Assembly (NCBI RefSeq): GCF_023078455.1
Contig: NZ_CP095740.1
Coordinates: 248,001-312,000, forward strand
DNA length: 64,000 nt
Origin: Luteibacter aegosomatis
GTDB taxonomy: Bacteria; Pseudomonadota; Gammaproteobacteria; Xanthomonadales; Rhodanobacteraceae
Direction: 5' to 3'
A program made the translations under genes and the position numbers. Below, in pieces: positions 45,881 to 54,678 of this stretch. Positions within the stretch are counted from its first letter, which is position 1, and every line of letters begins with the position of its first letter. The notes under the pieces were generated by a model, which had not been told where the DNA came from, searched no databases, and worked only from the letters and a program-made list of their open reading frames with translations.

Positions 45881-48406
45881 ATGGCAAAGAACCTCCTCAT
45901 CGTCGAATCGCCGGCCAAGGCCAAGACGATCAACAAGTACCTGGGCACCGACTTCCAGGTGCTGGCGTCGTACGGTCACGTGCGTGACCTGCGGCCGAAG
46001 GAGGGCGCGGTCGACCCCGATCACGGCTTCGCCATGGCCTACGAAGTGATCGACCGCAACGAGAAGCACGTCGACGCCATCGCCAAGGCGGCCAGCAAGG
46101 CCAGCAGCATCTATCTCGCCACCGACTTGGATCGCGAAGGCGAGGCCATTTCCTGGCACATCAGCGAGATCCTCCGGGAGCGCGGCCTGCTCGAGGGCAA
46201 GGACGTCCAGCGCGTGGTCTTCAGCGAGATCACGCCCAAGGCCATCAAGGAGGCCGTGGCCAACCCGCGCAAGCTCTCCCACGATCTCGTGGACGCCCAG
46301 CAGGCGCGCCGGGCCCTCGATTACCTCGTGGGCTTCAACCTGTCGCCGGTGCTCTGGCGCAAGGTGCAGCGGGGCCTCTCGGCCGGCCGCGTGCAGTCGC
46401 CGGCGCTGCGTATGATCGTCGAACGCGAGCTGGAGATCGAAGCCTTCAAGGCCCGCGAGTACTGGACCATCCAGGCCAGCCTCGCCCATCCCGAGGGCGC
46501 CTTCGAGGCGCGCCTGGTCAAGCTCCACGGCAAGAAGTTCGAGCAGTTCGACCTCACCAATGAGGCCGATGCCCAGGCCGCGCGCACGGCGCTGGAGAAA
46601 GCGGCCGCCGGCCGCTTCACCGTCGGCGAGGTCAGCAGCCGCGAACGCAAGCGCCGCCCGGCACCCCCATTCACCACGTCCACGTTGCAGCAGGAAGCCG
46701 CGCGCAAGCTCGGTTTCTCCACCAGCCGCACCATGCGCGTGGCGCAGGGCCTCTACGAAGGCGTGGCGCTGGGCAGCGAGGGCAACGTCGGCCTCATCAC
46801 CTATATGCGTACCGACTCGGTGGCGCTCTCCGACGACGCCGTGGCCGAGCTGCGCGACCTGATCGGTCGCGACTACGGCCGCACGGCGCTGCCCGATGGC
46901 CCGCAGGTGTACAAGTCCAAGTCGAAGAACGCACAGGAAGCCCATGAGGCGGTGCGCCCGACCTCGGCCATGCGCACCCCGCGCAGCGTCGCGTCGTTCC
47001 TCAACGACGACCAGCGCAAGCTCTACGAGCTGATCTGGAAGCGTACGGTCGCCTGCCAGATGGTCCACGCCACGCTCAACACGGTATCGGTCGAATTCCC
47101 GGTCGCCGACTCGGCGTTCCGTTCCACCGGCACGACCGTGGTCGACCCCGGCTTCCTCGCCGTCTACGAGGAAGGCAAGGACCAGAAAAACGAAGACGAT
47201 GACGAACAGCGTCGCCTGCCGCGCCTGACCCAGGGCGACGTGGTGCCGGTGTCGGCCATCGATGCCGACCAGCACTTCACCGAGCCGCCGCCGCGCTATT
47301 CCGAAGCCAGCCTGGTGAAGACGCTCGAGGAATACGGCATCGGCCGCCCGTCGACCTACGCCAGCATCATCCAGGTGCTCATCAGCCGAGAGTACGTGCT
47401 GCTGGAGAACCGTCGTTTCCGTCCGACCGACGTCGGCCGCGCGGTGAGCCAGTTCCTTTCAGGGCATTTCGCGCAATACGTCGATTACGATTTCACCGCC
47501 CGCCTGGAAGACGAACTGGATGCGGTCAGCCGCGGTGAGGAGCAGTGGGTGCCCTTGCTCGAGCGATTCTGGCAGCCGTTCAAGACCCTGGTCGACGACA
47601 AAACCGAAAGCGTGGACCGCAGCGAGGCCACCGGCGCACGCGAACTGGGCAACGATCCCAAGAGCGGCAAGCCCGTCTCGGTGCGCCTGGGCCGTTACGG
47701 CGCTTACGCGCAGATCGGCAGCAAGGACGATGAAGACAAGCCCACCTACGCCAGCCTGCGCCCTGGCCAGAGCATGCACACCATCACCCTCGACGAGGCG
47801 ATGGAGCTGTTCAAGCTGCCGCGCAACCTCGGCCAGGCCGAGAACGGCGACGAGGTGACCGTGGGCATCGGTCGCTTCGGGCCCTTCGTGAAGCAGGGCA
47901 GCACCTACGCCTCGCTCAAGGCCGAGGACGATCCCTACGTCATCGAGTTGCCCCGCGCGTTGCAGCTGGTGCAGGAGAAGCTCGAGGCCATCGCCAACCG
48001 CATCATCCAGGACTTCGGCAACGGCGTGCAGGTGCTCAACGGGCGCTACGGCCCGTACATCACCGACGGCGAAAAGAACGCGCGCATCCCGAAGGATCGC
48101 GATCCCAAGACGCTTACCGAAGCCGAGTGCATCGAGCTTCTCGCGGCCGCTCCGGTGAAGAAGCCGCGTGGCGGCAAGGCGGCCAAGAAGACCGCCGCCA
48201 AGAAGGTCGCGGCGAAGAAGACGGCGGCCGCCAAGGACGCCCCGGCGAAGAAGACCGCGGTGAAGAAGGCGGCCACCAAGAAGACGGCGGCGAAGAAAGC
48301 CACGGCCAGGAAGACCGCGGCGAAGAAGACCGCGACGAAGAAAACGGCTGCGAAGAAGGCCGCGACCACGAAGACCGCCGCCAAGACGGCGCGCGTCGCG
48401 GACTGA
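45881..48406 (+). CDS. topA: DNA topoisomerase I
   Basis: The 841-residue type IA topoisomerase relaxes negative supercoils. The Toprim domain carries DLDREGEAISWH and the catalytic tyrosine is Tyr308 in ITYMRTDSV. The C-terminal part differs from E. coli: no tetracysteine zinc ribbons are seen. Instead three GRYG/GRFG repeats (GRYGAYAQ, GRFGPFVKQG, GRYGPYITDG) lead into a tail of about 80 residues made almost only of Lys, Ala and Thr. The tail resembles histone H1 and should hold DNA electrostatically. An AT-rich stretch with a perfect TTGACA (45790) lies upstream but no well-spaced -10 was found. Confidence 0.97.
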   Translation: MAKNLLIVESPAKAKTINKYLGTDFQVLASYGHVRDLRPKEGAVDPDHGFAMAYEVIDRNEKHVDAIAKAASKASSIYLATDLDREGEAISWHISEILRERGLLEGKDVQRVVFSEITPKAIKEAVANPRKLSHDLVDAQQARRALDYLVGFNLSPVLWRKVQRGLSAGRVQSPALRMIVERELEIEAFKAREYWTIQASLAHPEGAFEARLVKLHGKKFEQFDLTNEADAQAARTALEKAAAGRFTVGEVSSRERKRRPAPPFTTSTLQQEAARKLGFSTSRTMRVAQGLYEGVALGSEGNVGLITYMRTDSVALSDDAVAELRDLIGRDYGRTALPDGPQVYKSKSKNAQEAHEAVRPTSAMRTPRSVASFLNDDQRKLYELIWKRTVACQMVHATLNTVSVEFPVADSAFRSTGTTVVDPGFLAVYEEGKDQKNEDDDEQRRLPRLTQGDVVPVSAIDADQHFTEPPPRYSEASLVKTLEEYGIGRPSTYASIIQVLISREYVLLENRRFRPTDVGRAVSQFLSGHFAQYVDYDFTARLEDELDAVSRGEEQWVPLLERFWQPFKTLVDDKTESVDRSEATGARELGNDPKSGKPVSVRLGRYGAYAQIGSKDDEDKPTYASLRPGQSMHTITLDEAMELFKLPRNLGQAENGDEVTVGIGRFGPFVKQGSTYASLKAEDDPYVIELPRALQLVQEKLEAIANRIIQDFGNGVQVLNGRYGPYITDGEKNARIPKDRDPKTLTEAECIELLAAAPVKKPRGGKAAKKTAAKKVAAKKTAAAKDAPAKKTAVKKAATKKTAAKKATARKTAAKKTATKKTAAKKAATTKTAAKTARVAD

Positions 48407-48407
48407 C

Positions 48408-48977
48408 ATGCGTCGCTTCGATGCGGCTACCGTCGACGCGGCCGTCGCGCTGTTGCGCGGCGGCGGCGTACTCGCCTATCCCACCGAGGCCGTCTACGGA
48501 CTGGGATGCGATCCGCACGACCGGATCGCCTTCGAGCGTCTGTTCGCGCTGAAGGAACGGCCCGCGACGCAGGGCGTGTTGCTCATCGCGGCGGATGTCG
48601 AGCAGGTGGAGCCCTACATCGATCTCGCCTCGGTGCCCGACGAAGTGCTGGCGCAGGCGCGAGCCTCCTGGCCCGGCCCCAACACCTGGGTGTTCCCGCG
48701 CAGCGCGAAGGTGCCCGACTGGGTGGCCGGCGCGCACGCGGGCATCGCCCTGCGGGTCACGGCGCACGAACCCGCCGCCTTGCTCTGCCGGGCTTTCGGC
48801 GCGCCCCTGGTATCCACCAGCGCCAATCCCCATGGCGAGCCACCCGCCCGCGACGTCGCCACCCTCGAACGCTATTTCGGCGACCGTCTCGACGGCGCCA
48901 TGGACGCCCCCCTGGGTGGCCTCGACCGGCCCACGGTCATCCGCGACGCGCTGTCCGGCGCTATCATCCGGGCCTGA
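48408..48977 (+). CDS. tsaC: Threonylcarbamoyl-AMP synthase
   Basis: The 189-residue enzyme makes threonylcarbamoyl-AMP from Thr, bicarbonate and ATP for t6A37 modification of ANN-reading tRNAs. It shows the YrdC/Sua5 fold markers YPTEAVYGLGCDP, the basic LKERPATQGVLL loop and STSANPHGEPPA. Length matches the short TsaC form without the Sua5 C-terminal domain. It begins one base after the topA stop, and the position next to dprA/topA is conserved in gammaproteobacteria. Confidence 0.95.
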   Translation: MRRFDAATVDAAVALLRGGGVLAYPTEAVYGLGCDPHDRIAFERLFALKERPATQGVLLIAADVEQVEPYIDLASVPDEVLAQARASWPGPNTWVFPRSAKVPDWVAGAHAGIALRVTAHEPAALLCRAFGAPLVSTSANPHGEPPARDVATLERYFGDRLDGAMDAPLGGLDRPTVIRDALSGAIIRA

Positions 48978-48993
48978 AAGGGGGAGTCACGCT

Positions 48994-50358
48994 TTGTCCA
49001 TCGTCCAAGGGTTCCTGGGGCGCATCGCCGCGCCATCGTTGCCGCTGCTCGCGGGTTCGCCGTCGCGCGTGGTCGCCTGGCGTGACGGCGCCGCCGTCAG
49101 CGCGGGCGAATTCCTCGCCCACGTACGGCTCGTGGCGGAGGCGCTGCCGGACGCCGTCGGCGCGGTCAACCTCTGCGAAGACCGCTACGCCTTCCTGGTC
49201 GCCTTCGCCGCACTGGCGTTGCGCGGCCAGTTCAACCTGCTGCCGCCGTCGCGCGCGCCGCATGCGGTCGACGAGGTGATGGGCCACCACCCGGGCGCCT
49301 ATGCCATCGGCGAGCAGGCGCTCGACCCGGCGCCCGTGGGCTACCTGCGCATGCCGCCGCTCTCGCGCATGGCCCCGGCTTACGGCGACGTGCCCATGGT
49401 CGCGGCCGACCACGTCGTGGCCATCGGTTACACCTCCGGCTCCACCGGCAAGCCCAAGCCCAACGTGAAGACCTGGGGTTCGTTCGTGGCCAGCAACGCG
49501 GGCAACGGGCACATGCTCTCGGTCGTGCTGGGCGATACCTTCCATACCGTCGCCACCGTACCGCCGCAGCACATGTACGGGCTGGAGATGTCCGTGGTGA
49601 TGCCGCTGCTGTCCGACGTGGGCATCCATGCGGGGCGGCCGTTCTTCCCCGCCGACGTGGCCACGGCGCTCGCCTCGTTGCCCGAGCCCCGCGTGCTCGT
49701 CATCACCCCCGTGCACCTGCGCGCCCTCGTCGAATCCGGCGTGACGCTGCCGCCGCTCGGGGCCATCGTGTCCGCGACGGCGCCGATGCCGGTCGATCTG
49801 GCGATGGCGGCGGAAGCCCGTTTCGGCGCGCCGTTGTGCGAGGTGTTCGGCTCGACGGAAACCTGCGTGTTCGCCAGCCGTCGCACCTCCACCGAAGAAG
49901 ACTGGACGCTGTACGACGGCGTGGCACTGCATCCGCAGCCCGACGGCACGCTCGTGGATGCGCCGCAGTTGTCCGAGCCGGTGGTGCTCGCCGACATCGT
50001 CACGTTGCACGACGAGGGGCGCCGTTTCCGTCTTCGCGGCCGCAATACCGATCTGCTGGAAATCGCCGGCAAACGCGCCTCGCTGGGCGACCTCAACCGT
50101 CGCCTGCTGGCGATCGAGGGCGTGCGTGACGGCGTGCTCTTCCAGCTCGACGAGGCCGATGCATCCGGCGTGCGTCGCATCGCCGGGCTCGTGGTGGCGC
50201 CGGGGCTCTCGGAGCAGCAGGTGCTGGCGGCGCTGCGCGTGGCGATGGACCCGGTGTTCCTGCCGCGGCCCTTGCGTGTCGTCGACCAGTTGCCTCGCAA
50301 CGAGACCGGCAAGCTGCCGCGCACGGAATTGATGGCGCTGATCCGACCGGCCCTTTGA
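48994..50358 (+). CDS. AMP-binding (acyl-AMP ligase / AMP-dependent synthetase) protein
   Basis: A 454-residue adenylate-forming enzyme with the ATP loop GYTSGSTGKPK, EVFGSTET and a C-terminal NETGKLPRTEL with the catalytic lysine. No carrier-protein or reductase domain is attached. The small N-terminal half and gene size resemble acyl-CoA ligases of aryl-polyene and lipid pathways (often annotated beta-hydroxyacyl-ACP dehydratase partners). A TTG start at 48994 is chosen because GGGGGAG lies seven bases upstream and an ATG would need to be far inside. It is 16 bases after tsaC, so read-through from tsaC is likely. Substrate unknown. Confidence 0.8.
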   Translation: MSIVQGFLGRIAAPSLPLLAGSPSRVVAWRDGAAVSAGEFLAHVRLVAEALPDAVGAVNLCEDRYAFLVAFAALALRGQFNLLPPSRAPHAVDEVMGHHPGAYAIGEQALDPAPVGYLRMPPLSRMAPAYGDVPMVAADHVVAIGYTSGSTGKPKPNVKTWGSFVASNAGNGHMLSVVLGDTFHTVATVPPQHMYGLEMSVVMPLLSDVGIHAGRPFFPADVATALASLPEPRVLVITPVHLRALVESGVTLPPLGAIVSATAPMPVDLAMAAEARFGAPLCEVFGSTETCVFASRRTSTEEDWTLYDGVALHPQPDGTLVDAPQLSEPVVLADIVTLHDEGRRFRLRGRNTDLLEIAGKRASLGDLNRRLLAIEGVRDGVLFQLDEADASGVRRIAGLVVAPGLSEQQVLAALRVAMDPVFLPRPLRVVDQLPRNETGKLPRTELMALIRPAL

Positions 50359-50366
50359 CGCGCGTT

Positions 50367-50440
50367 TCGCGGACAGCGCCCGCTCCCTTCCTCCGGTAAC
50401 GGACTTTCTACCGAAGGGTGGGAGCGGACCCTGTCCGCGA
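50367..50440. repeat. Inverted pair of REP-like elements
   Basis: TCGCGGACAGCGCCCGCTCCC and, inverted, GGGAGCGGACCCTGTCCGCGA pair as an imperfect stem of about 22 bases around a CCGGTAACGG centre. The right arm GTGGGAGCGG..CCGCGA is the REP-type sequence common between genes of pseudomonads and xanthomonads. It sits between the 3' ends of two convergent genes, the usual place, and may act as a two-way terminator. Confidence 0.7.
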
Positions 50441-50458
50441 TGCCTGCAAGGCGGCGAC

Positions 50459-51286
50459 TCAGGGCTTGCCGAACGCCCCCATCCCCGCCAGCAGTTTCCT
50501 CGCCAGTTCCACCCGCTGGTTCCCGTCCTCCGGCGTCACGATGTCGAGGTTCATCGCGAAGAACCAGCGTTTGCCGCCGTGTTCCACCCAGCCGACGTAC
50601 CAACCGAGGTCGTGCGCCTTGTTTTCGTCCGGGTCGTCCTGCGCGGCATGTCCGCCCCAGCCGGTCTTCGCATGCAGGATGAAATCGCTGCCCGCCTCGT
50701 ACACGGTGATGCGGCGGGCGATCTCCTGGGCGCGTTGCGAGAACGGCAGCGTGCCGTCGGCGAGGCGGCGCAGGAACGCCACCTGCTGTTCGGCCGAAAT
50801 GCGCAGGCCACCGCCGAGCCAGAAGGCGTCGATGCCGCCCGAGATGTCGCGGTTGCCGTAACCCACCTTGTCGATCCACGACTGCATGCGCTGCTGCCCC
50901 GCGCGGCGCGCCATCTCCTGGTAGAACCATACGGTGGAATAGCGCATGCCGCTGGCCAGGCTGTTGGCGCGGTTCCATTCGGCGATCGAACGTTTCTTGC
51001 CGTCCCAGGCGAGGGTTTCGAACTCGTCCTTCACGGCGCCCGTGTCGATGGCGACCATGGCGTTGAATACCTTGAAGGTGGAAGCCGGCACGTACGGATG
51101 GCGAGCACGTTCGGCGTTCCACACGTGCATCGTGCCGTCGCCTTCGGCGTAGACCAGCATCGTGCCCTTGACGTGGGCCTCGGCGAAGGCCTGGCCCCAT
51201 TCGGGATGTTCGCGCCATTCGCTCGCGTGGACCGTGGTGGCGAAGAGCGCGAGCAGTGCGAGGAGAAAGGATGGCAAGCGGACCAT
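50459..51286 (-). CDS. Class D (OXA-type) beta-lactamase
   Basis: The 275-residue periplasmic serine hydrolase has a signal peptide (LLALLALFATTVHA, to residue 21). All class D motifs are present: Ser69-Thr-Phe-Lys72, Ser117-x-Val119, Tyr143-Gly-Asn145 and Lys207-Thr-Gly209. The carbamylated Lys72 and Trp in WLGGGL fit OXA enzymes. It should hydrolyse penicillins; spectrum is not predictable. ATG 51286 directly precedes the signal core, and upstream frame sequence is antisense to purD. No transposon or integron flanks it, so it looks chromosomal and resident. The sensor-transducer-type BlaR homologues share the fold but lack this short layout. Confidence 0.92.
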   Translation of the reverse strand: MVRLPSFLLALLALFATTVHASEWREHPEWGQAFAEAHVKGTMLVYAEGDGTMHVWNAERARHPYVPASTFKVFNAMVAIDTGAVKDEFETLAWDGKKRSIAEWNRANSLASGMRYSTVWFYQEMARRAGQQRMQSWIDKVGYGNRDISGGIDAFWLGGGLRISAEQQVAFLRRLADGTLPFSQRAQEIARRITVYEAGSDFILHAKTGWGGHAAQDDPDENKAHDLGWYVGWVEHGGKRWFFAMNLDIVTPEDGNQRVELARKLLAGMGAFGKP

Positions 51287-51427
51287 GCGTCGTACTCCAT
51301 GTCGGAAAGGTAGGCCCAGCCTGGCGAGGCGTAGGGCCGGCACCGGGGCGGGACCGGGGCCATTTCCGGGCGAGCGGGGGCCGTGCCGGGTAGAATGCGC
51401 GATTCCCGGCATGGTTGGAGTCTCGGC

Positions 51428-52711
51428 ATGAAAGTCCTCGTCATCGGCAGCGGCGGTCGCGAACACGCGCTGGCCTGGAAACTCGCGCAGTCGCCGCGCG
51501 TGGACGAGGTGATCGTGGCACCGGGCAATGCCGGCACGGCGATCGAGCCGAAGCTGCGCAACGCGGCCGTGGCCGTGACCGACATCGACGGCCTCCTGGC
51601 GCTGGCCAGGCATGAGGGCATCGGCCTGACCGTGGTCGGCCCCGAGGTACCGCTGGTCGCCGGCGTGGTCGACCGTTTCACGGCCGAAGGCCTGCGCTGC
51701 TTCGGTCCCCGCGCGGCGGCCGCGCAACTGGAAGGCAGCAAGGCCTTCGCCAAGGATTTCCTTGCCCGCCACGGCATTCCCACGGCGCATTACGCCGTGT
51801 TCACCGACCTGGCCCCCGCGCTGGCGCACGTGCGCGAGAAGGGTGCGCCCATCGTCATCAAGGCCGACGGCCTCGCGGCAGGCAAGGGCGTGGTGGTGGC
51901 GATGACGCTGGCCGAAGCCGAAGCGGCGCTCACCGACATGCTCGGCGGCAAGGCGTTCGGCGACGCCTCTTCGCGCGTGGTCATCGAGGAATTCCTCGAC
52001 GGCGAGGAAGCCAGCTTCATCGTCATCGCCGACGGCACGCACGCGTTGCCGATGGCCACCAGCCAGGACCACAAGCGTCGCGACGAAGGCGACAAGGGTC
52101 CGAACACCGGTGGCATGGGCGCGTATTCGCCGGCCCCGGTGGTGACCGACGAGGTCTCCGCGCGCGTCATGCGCGAGATCATCGAGCCCACGCTGGCGGG
52201 CATGGCGAAGGACGGCGTGCCGTTCACCGGTTTCCTCTATGCGGGCCTGATGATCGATGCGCACGGCGCGCCGAAGGTCATCGAATTCAACGTGCGTTTC
52301 GGCGATCCGGAAACGCAGCCGATCATGCTCCGCCTGCGTTCCGACCTGGTGGATCTCGTCGAGGCGGCGCTCGACGGCGACGTGGGCCGCGTGCGGGCCG
52401 AGTGGTATGCACGTCCGTCGCTGGGCGTGGTGATCGCCGCGGGCGGCTATCCGGGCAAGGTGCGCGGCGGCGACGTCATCACCGGTGCCGATGCGGATTT
52501 CGGGCCGGACGTGAAGGTGTTCCACGCGGGCACGGCCACCGATGCCGAGGGCCGTCCCGTCACGGCCGGCGGACGCGTGCTTACCGTGTGCGCGCTGGGC
52601 GACGACATCGCCGACGCGCGTGCGAAAGCCTATGCGGCCACCGATCGCATCCGGTTCGTCGATGCGTTCCATCGGCGCGACATCGCCCATCGCGCACTCT
52701 CCCGCAGCTGA
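51428..52711 (+). CDS. purD: Phosphoribosylamine-glycine ligase (GAR synthetase)
   Basis: The 427-residue ATP-grasp enzyme catalyses the second step of purine synthesis. It begins MKVLVIGSGGREHALAWKL, has VVGPEVPLVAGVVD, the ATP-grasp GSKAFAKDFLARHGIP region and NTGGMGAYSPAPV, and ends with the small C-terminal barrel. ATG 51428 directly precedes the first strand; the 15 extra upstream codons in frame are not conserved-looking. In many bacteria purH lies upstream; here the divergent beta-lactamase does instead, so purD is a single gene with its own promoter. Confidence 0.97.
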   Translation: MKVLVIGSGGREHALAWKLAQSPRVDEVIVAPGNAGTAIEPKLRNAAVAVTDIDGLLALARHEGIGLTVVGPEVPLVAGVVDRFTAEGLRCFGPRAAAAQLEGSKAFAKDFLARHGIPTAHYAVFTDLAPALAHVREKGAPIVIKADGLAAGKGVVVAMTLAEAEAALTDMLGGKAFGDASSRVVIEEFLDGEEASFIVIADGTHALPMATSQDHKRRDEGDKGPNTGGMGAYSPAPVVTDEVSARVMREIIEPTLAGMAKDGVPFTGFLYAGLMIDAHGAPKVIEFNVRFGDPETQPIMLRLRSDLVDLVEAALDGDVGRVRAEWYARPSLGVVIAAGGYPGKVRGGDVITGADADFGPDVKVFHAGTATDAEGRPVTAGGRVLTVCALGDDIADARAKAYAATDRIRFVDAFHRRDIAHRALSRS

Positions 52712-52767
52712 CCTGAACCGTTCGTCGTTTCGGCTACACTCCGCCGAAACGACAGGAAGGTCACGGC

Positions 52768-54642
52768 ATGTCCCAGTTCTCGCTCCTCGGTAAACGCCGC
52801 TTCGCGCCGTTCTTCTGGACGCAGGCGCTGGGCGCCTTCAACGACAATGCCTTCCGCAACGCCATGGTCATGCTGGTGGCGTTCCAGATGGCGCTGCCCG
52901 ATGCGCAGGTGTCGCTCTACACCAACCTCGCGCCCGCGCTGTTCATCCTGCCGTATTTCCTTTTCTCGGCCACCGCGGGCCAGCTCGCCGAGAAATTCGA
53001 GAAGACGCGGATCATTCGCTTCGTGAAGCTCTTCGAGATCGCCGCGATGGCGATCGCGGCCGTGGGTTTCCTCACCCACCACGTGTCGCTCTTGCTGGTG
53101 GTGCTGTTCCTGATGGGCGTGCATTCCACCGTGTTCGGCCCGATCAAGTACTCCATCCTTCCCCAGGCGCTCGAGCGCGGCGAACTCGTGGGCGGCAACG
53201 CGCTGGTGGAGACGGGTACCCAGCTCGCCATGCTGGTCGGCATGATCCTGGGCAACTCGCTGATGCTGATCGCCGGCTACGGCACCGTGGCCGCGTCGCT
53301 GGCGACGATCGTCATCGCGGTGACGGGCTACGTCGCTTCGCGGGCGATTCCCGTCGCGCCGGCGACGGCGCCGGATCTGAGATTCAACTGGAATCCGTTG
53401 AGCGAGACCTGGCGGGTGCTGAAGATCACCCACGACGATCGCGCGGTATGGAACGCGGTGCTGGGTATCTCGTGGTTCTGGTTCTTCGGCACGGTGATGA
53501 TCGCCCAGTTGCCCAACTACACCCGCCACGTGCTGCACGGCGACGGCTCGGTGAATACGCTGGCGCTCACGCTGTTCTCGCTGGGCACGGGCGCGGGCTC
53601 GTTGTTGTGCGAGCGGTTGTCGAACCGGCGCGTGGAGATCGGCCTGGTGCCCATGGGAGCCTTCGGCCTGACCGTGTTCGCCGCCGACCTGTTCTTCGCC
53701 CGGCCGTCCATCGAAGCGGACGCGACGGTGAACGCGCTGGCGTTTCTCTCCGCGCCCGGCGCATGGCGCGTGGCGCTCGACCTCACCATGATCGGCGCCT
53801 TCGCCGGCTTCTACGTGGTGCCGCTGTTCGCCTTCGTGCAGAGCCGTGCGCCGCGCGACAAGCTGTCGCGCGTGATCGCGGGCAACAACATCGTCAACGC
53901 GTTGCTGATCTGCACCGCCTCGGGCTTCGGCATCGGCCTGACGATGATGGGGCTGGATACGCCGACGATCTTCCTGATCACCGCGGTCGTCAATGTCGCC
54001 GTGGCGGTGTACATCTTCACGCTCGTGCCGGAATTCATGATGCGGTTCATCACCTGGGTGCTGGTGAACACGCTCTACCGCGTGCGCGTCGATGGCCTGA
54101 AGAACGTACCCGACGAGGGCGCGGCACTGGTGGTGTGCAACCACGTGAGCTTCATGGATCCGCTGATCCTGATGGCCAGCGTGCGTCGTCCGATGCGCTT
54201 CGTGATGTACCACAAGATCTTCAACATCCCGGTGCTGAAGTTCGTGTTCCGCACGGCGAAGGCCATCCCCATCGCGGGTCGCAACGAAGATGCCGCGCTC
54301 ATGGAGGAGGCCTTCGATCGCATCGACGAAGCCCTCGCGGCCGGCGAGGTGGTGTGCATCTTCCCCGAAGGCGGGTTGACGCGCGACGGCGGCATCGCAC
54401 CGTTCCGTCCGGGTGTCGATCGCATCCTGGCGCGCCGTCCGGTGCCGGTGGTGCCGCTGGCCCTGCGCGGCATGTGGGGCAGCATCTTCAGCCGGCGCGA
54501 CAGCGCCTTGAGGCGCGCGCGTTTGCCGCGGCGGTTCTGGTCGCGGATCGAGCTGGTGGGCGGGGAGGCGTTGCCGGTGGGTACCGCCAATGCGGCGGTG
54601 CTTCAGGCGCGCGTCGGCGAACTACGCGGCGACAAGGCCTAG
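52768..54642 (+). CDS. LplT-like MFS transporter fused to a PlsC acyltransferase
   Basis: The 624-residue protein joins a 12-helix MFS transporter of LplT type (about 10-405, starting FFWTQALGAFNDNAFRN) to a 1-acylglycerol-phosphate acyltransferase domain (about 440-620). The latter shows NHVSFMDP (HX4D) and FPEGGLTRDG. It should flip lysophospholipid into the cytosol and re-acylate it. In E. coli LplT and Aas are separate, and Aas also has an acyl-ACP synthetase domain; here that domain is missing, so the acyl donor must be acyl-ACP or acyl-CoA made elsewhere. The gene stands alone between purD and ampE. Confidence 0.9.
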   Translation: MSQFSLLGKRRFAPFFWTQALGAFNDNAFRNAMVMLVAFQMALPDAQVSLYTNLAPALFILPYFLFSATAGQLAEKFEKTRIIRFVKLFEIAAMAIAAVGFLTHHVSLLLVVLFLMGVHSTVFGPIKYSILPQALERGELVGGNALVETGTQLAMLVGMILGNSLMLIAGYGTVAASLATIVIAVTGYVASRAIPVAPATAPDLRFNWNPLSETWRVLKITHDDRAVWNAVLGISWFWFFGTVMIAQLPNYTRHVLHGDGSVNTLALTLFSLGTGAGSLLCERLSNRRVEIGLVPMGAFGLTVFAADLFFARPSIEADATVNALAFLSAPGAWRVALDLTMIGAFAGFYVVPLFAFVQSRAPRDKLSRVIAGNNIVNALLICTASGFGIGLTMMGLDTPTIFLITAVVNVAVAVYIFTLVPEFMMRFITWVLVNTLYRVRVDGLKNVPDEGAALVVCNHVSFMDPLILMASVRRPMRFVMYHKIFNIPVLKFVFRTAKAIPIAGRNEDAALMEEAFDRIDEALAAGEVVCIFPEGGLTRDGGIAPFRPGVDRILARRPVPVVPLALRGMWGSIFSRRDSALRRARLPRRFWSRIELVGGEALPVGTANAAVLQARVGELRGDKA

Positions 54643-54678
54643 CAGGCACGCACGACGAACGAAGCGTCGGTGTGGCGG

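Noticed and set aside
48160..48400. A microsatellite or intergenic repeat of AAGAAG units
   Set aside because: It is in frame inside topA and encodes its Lys/Ala tail.
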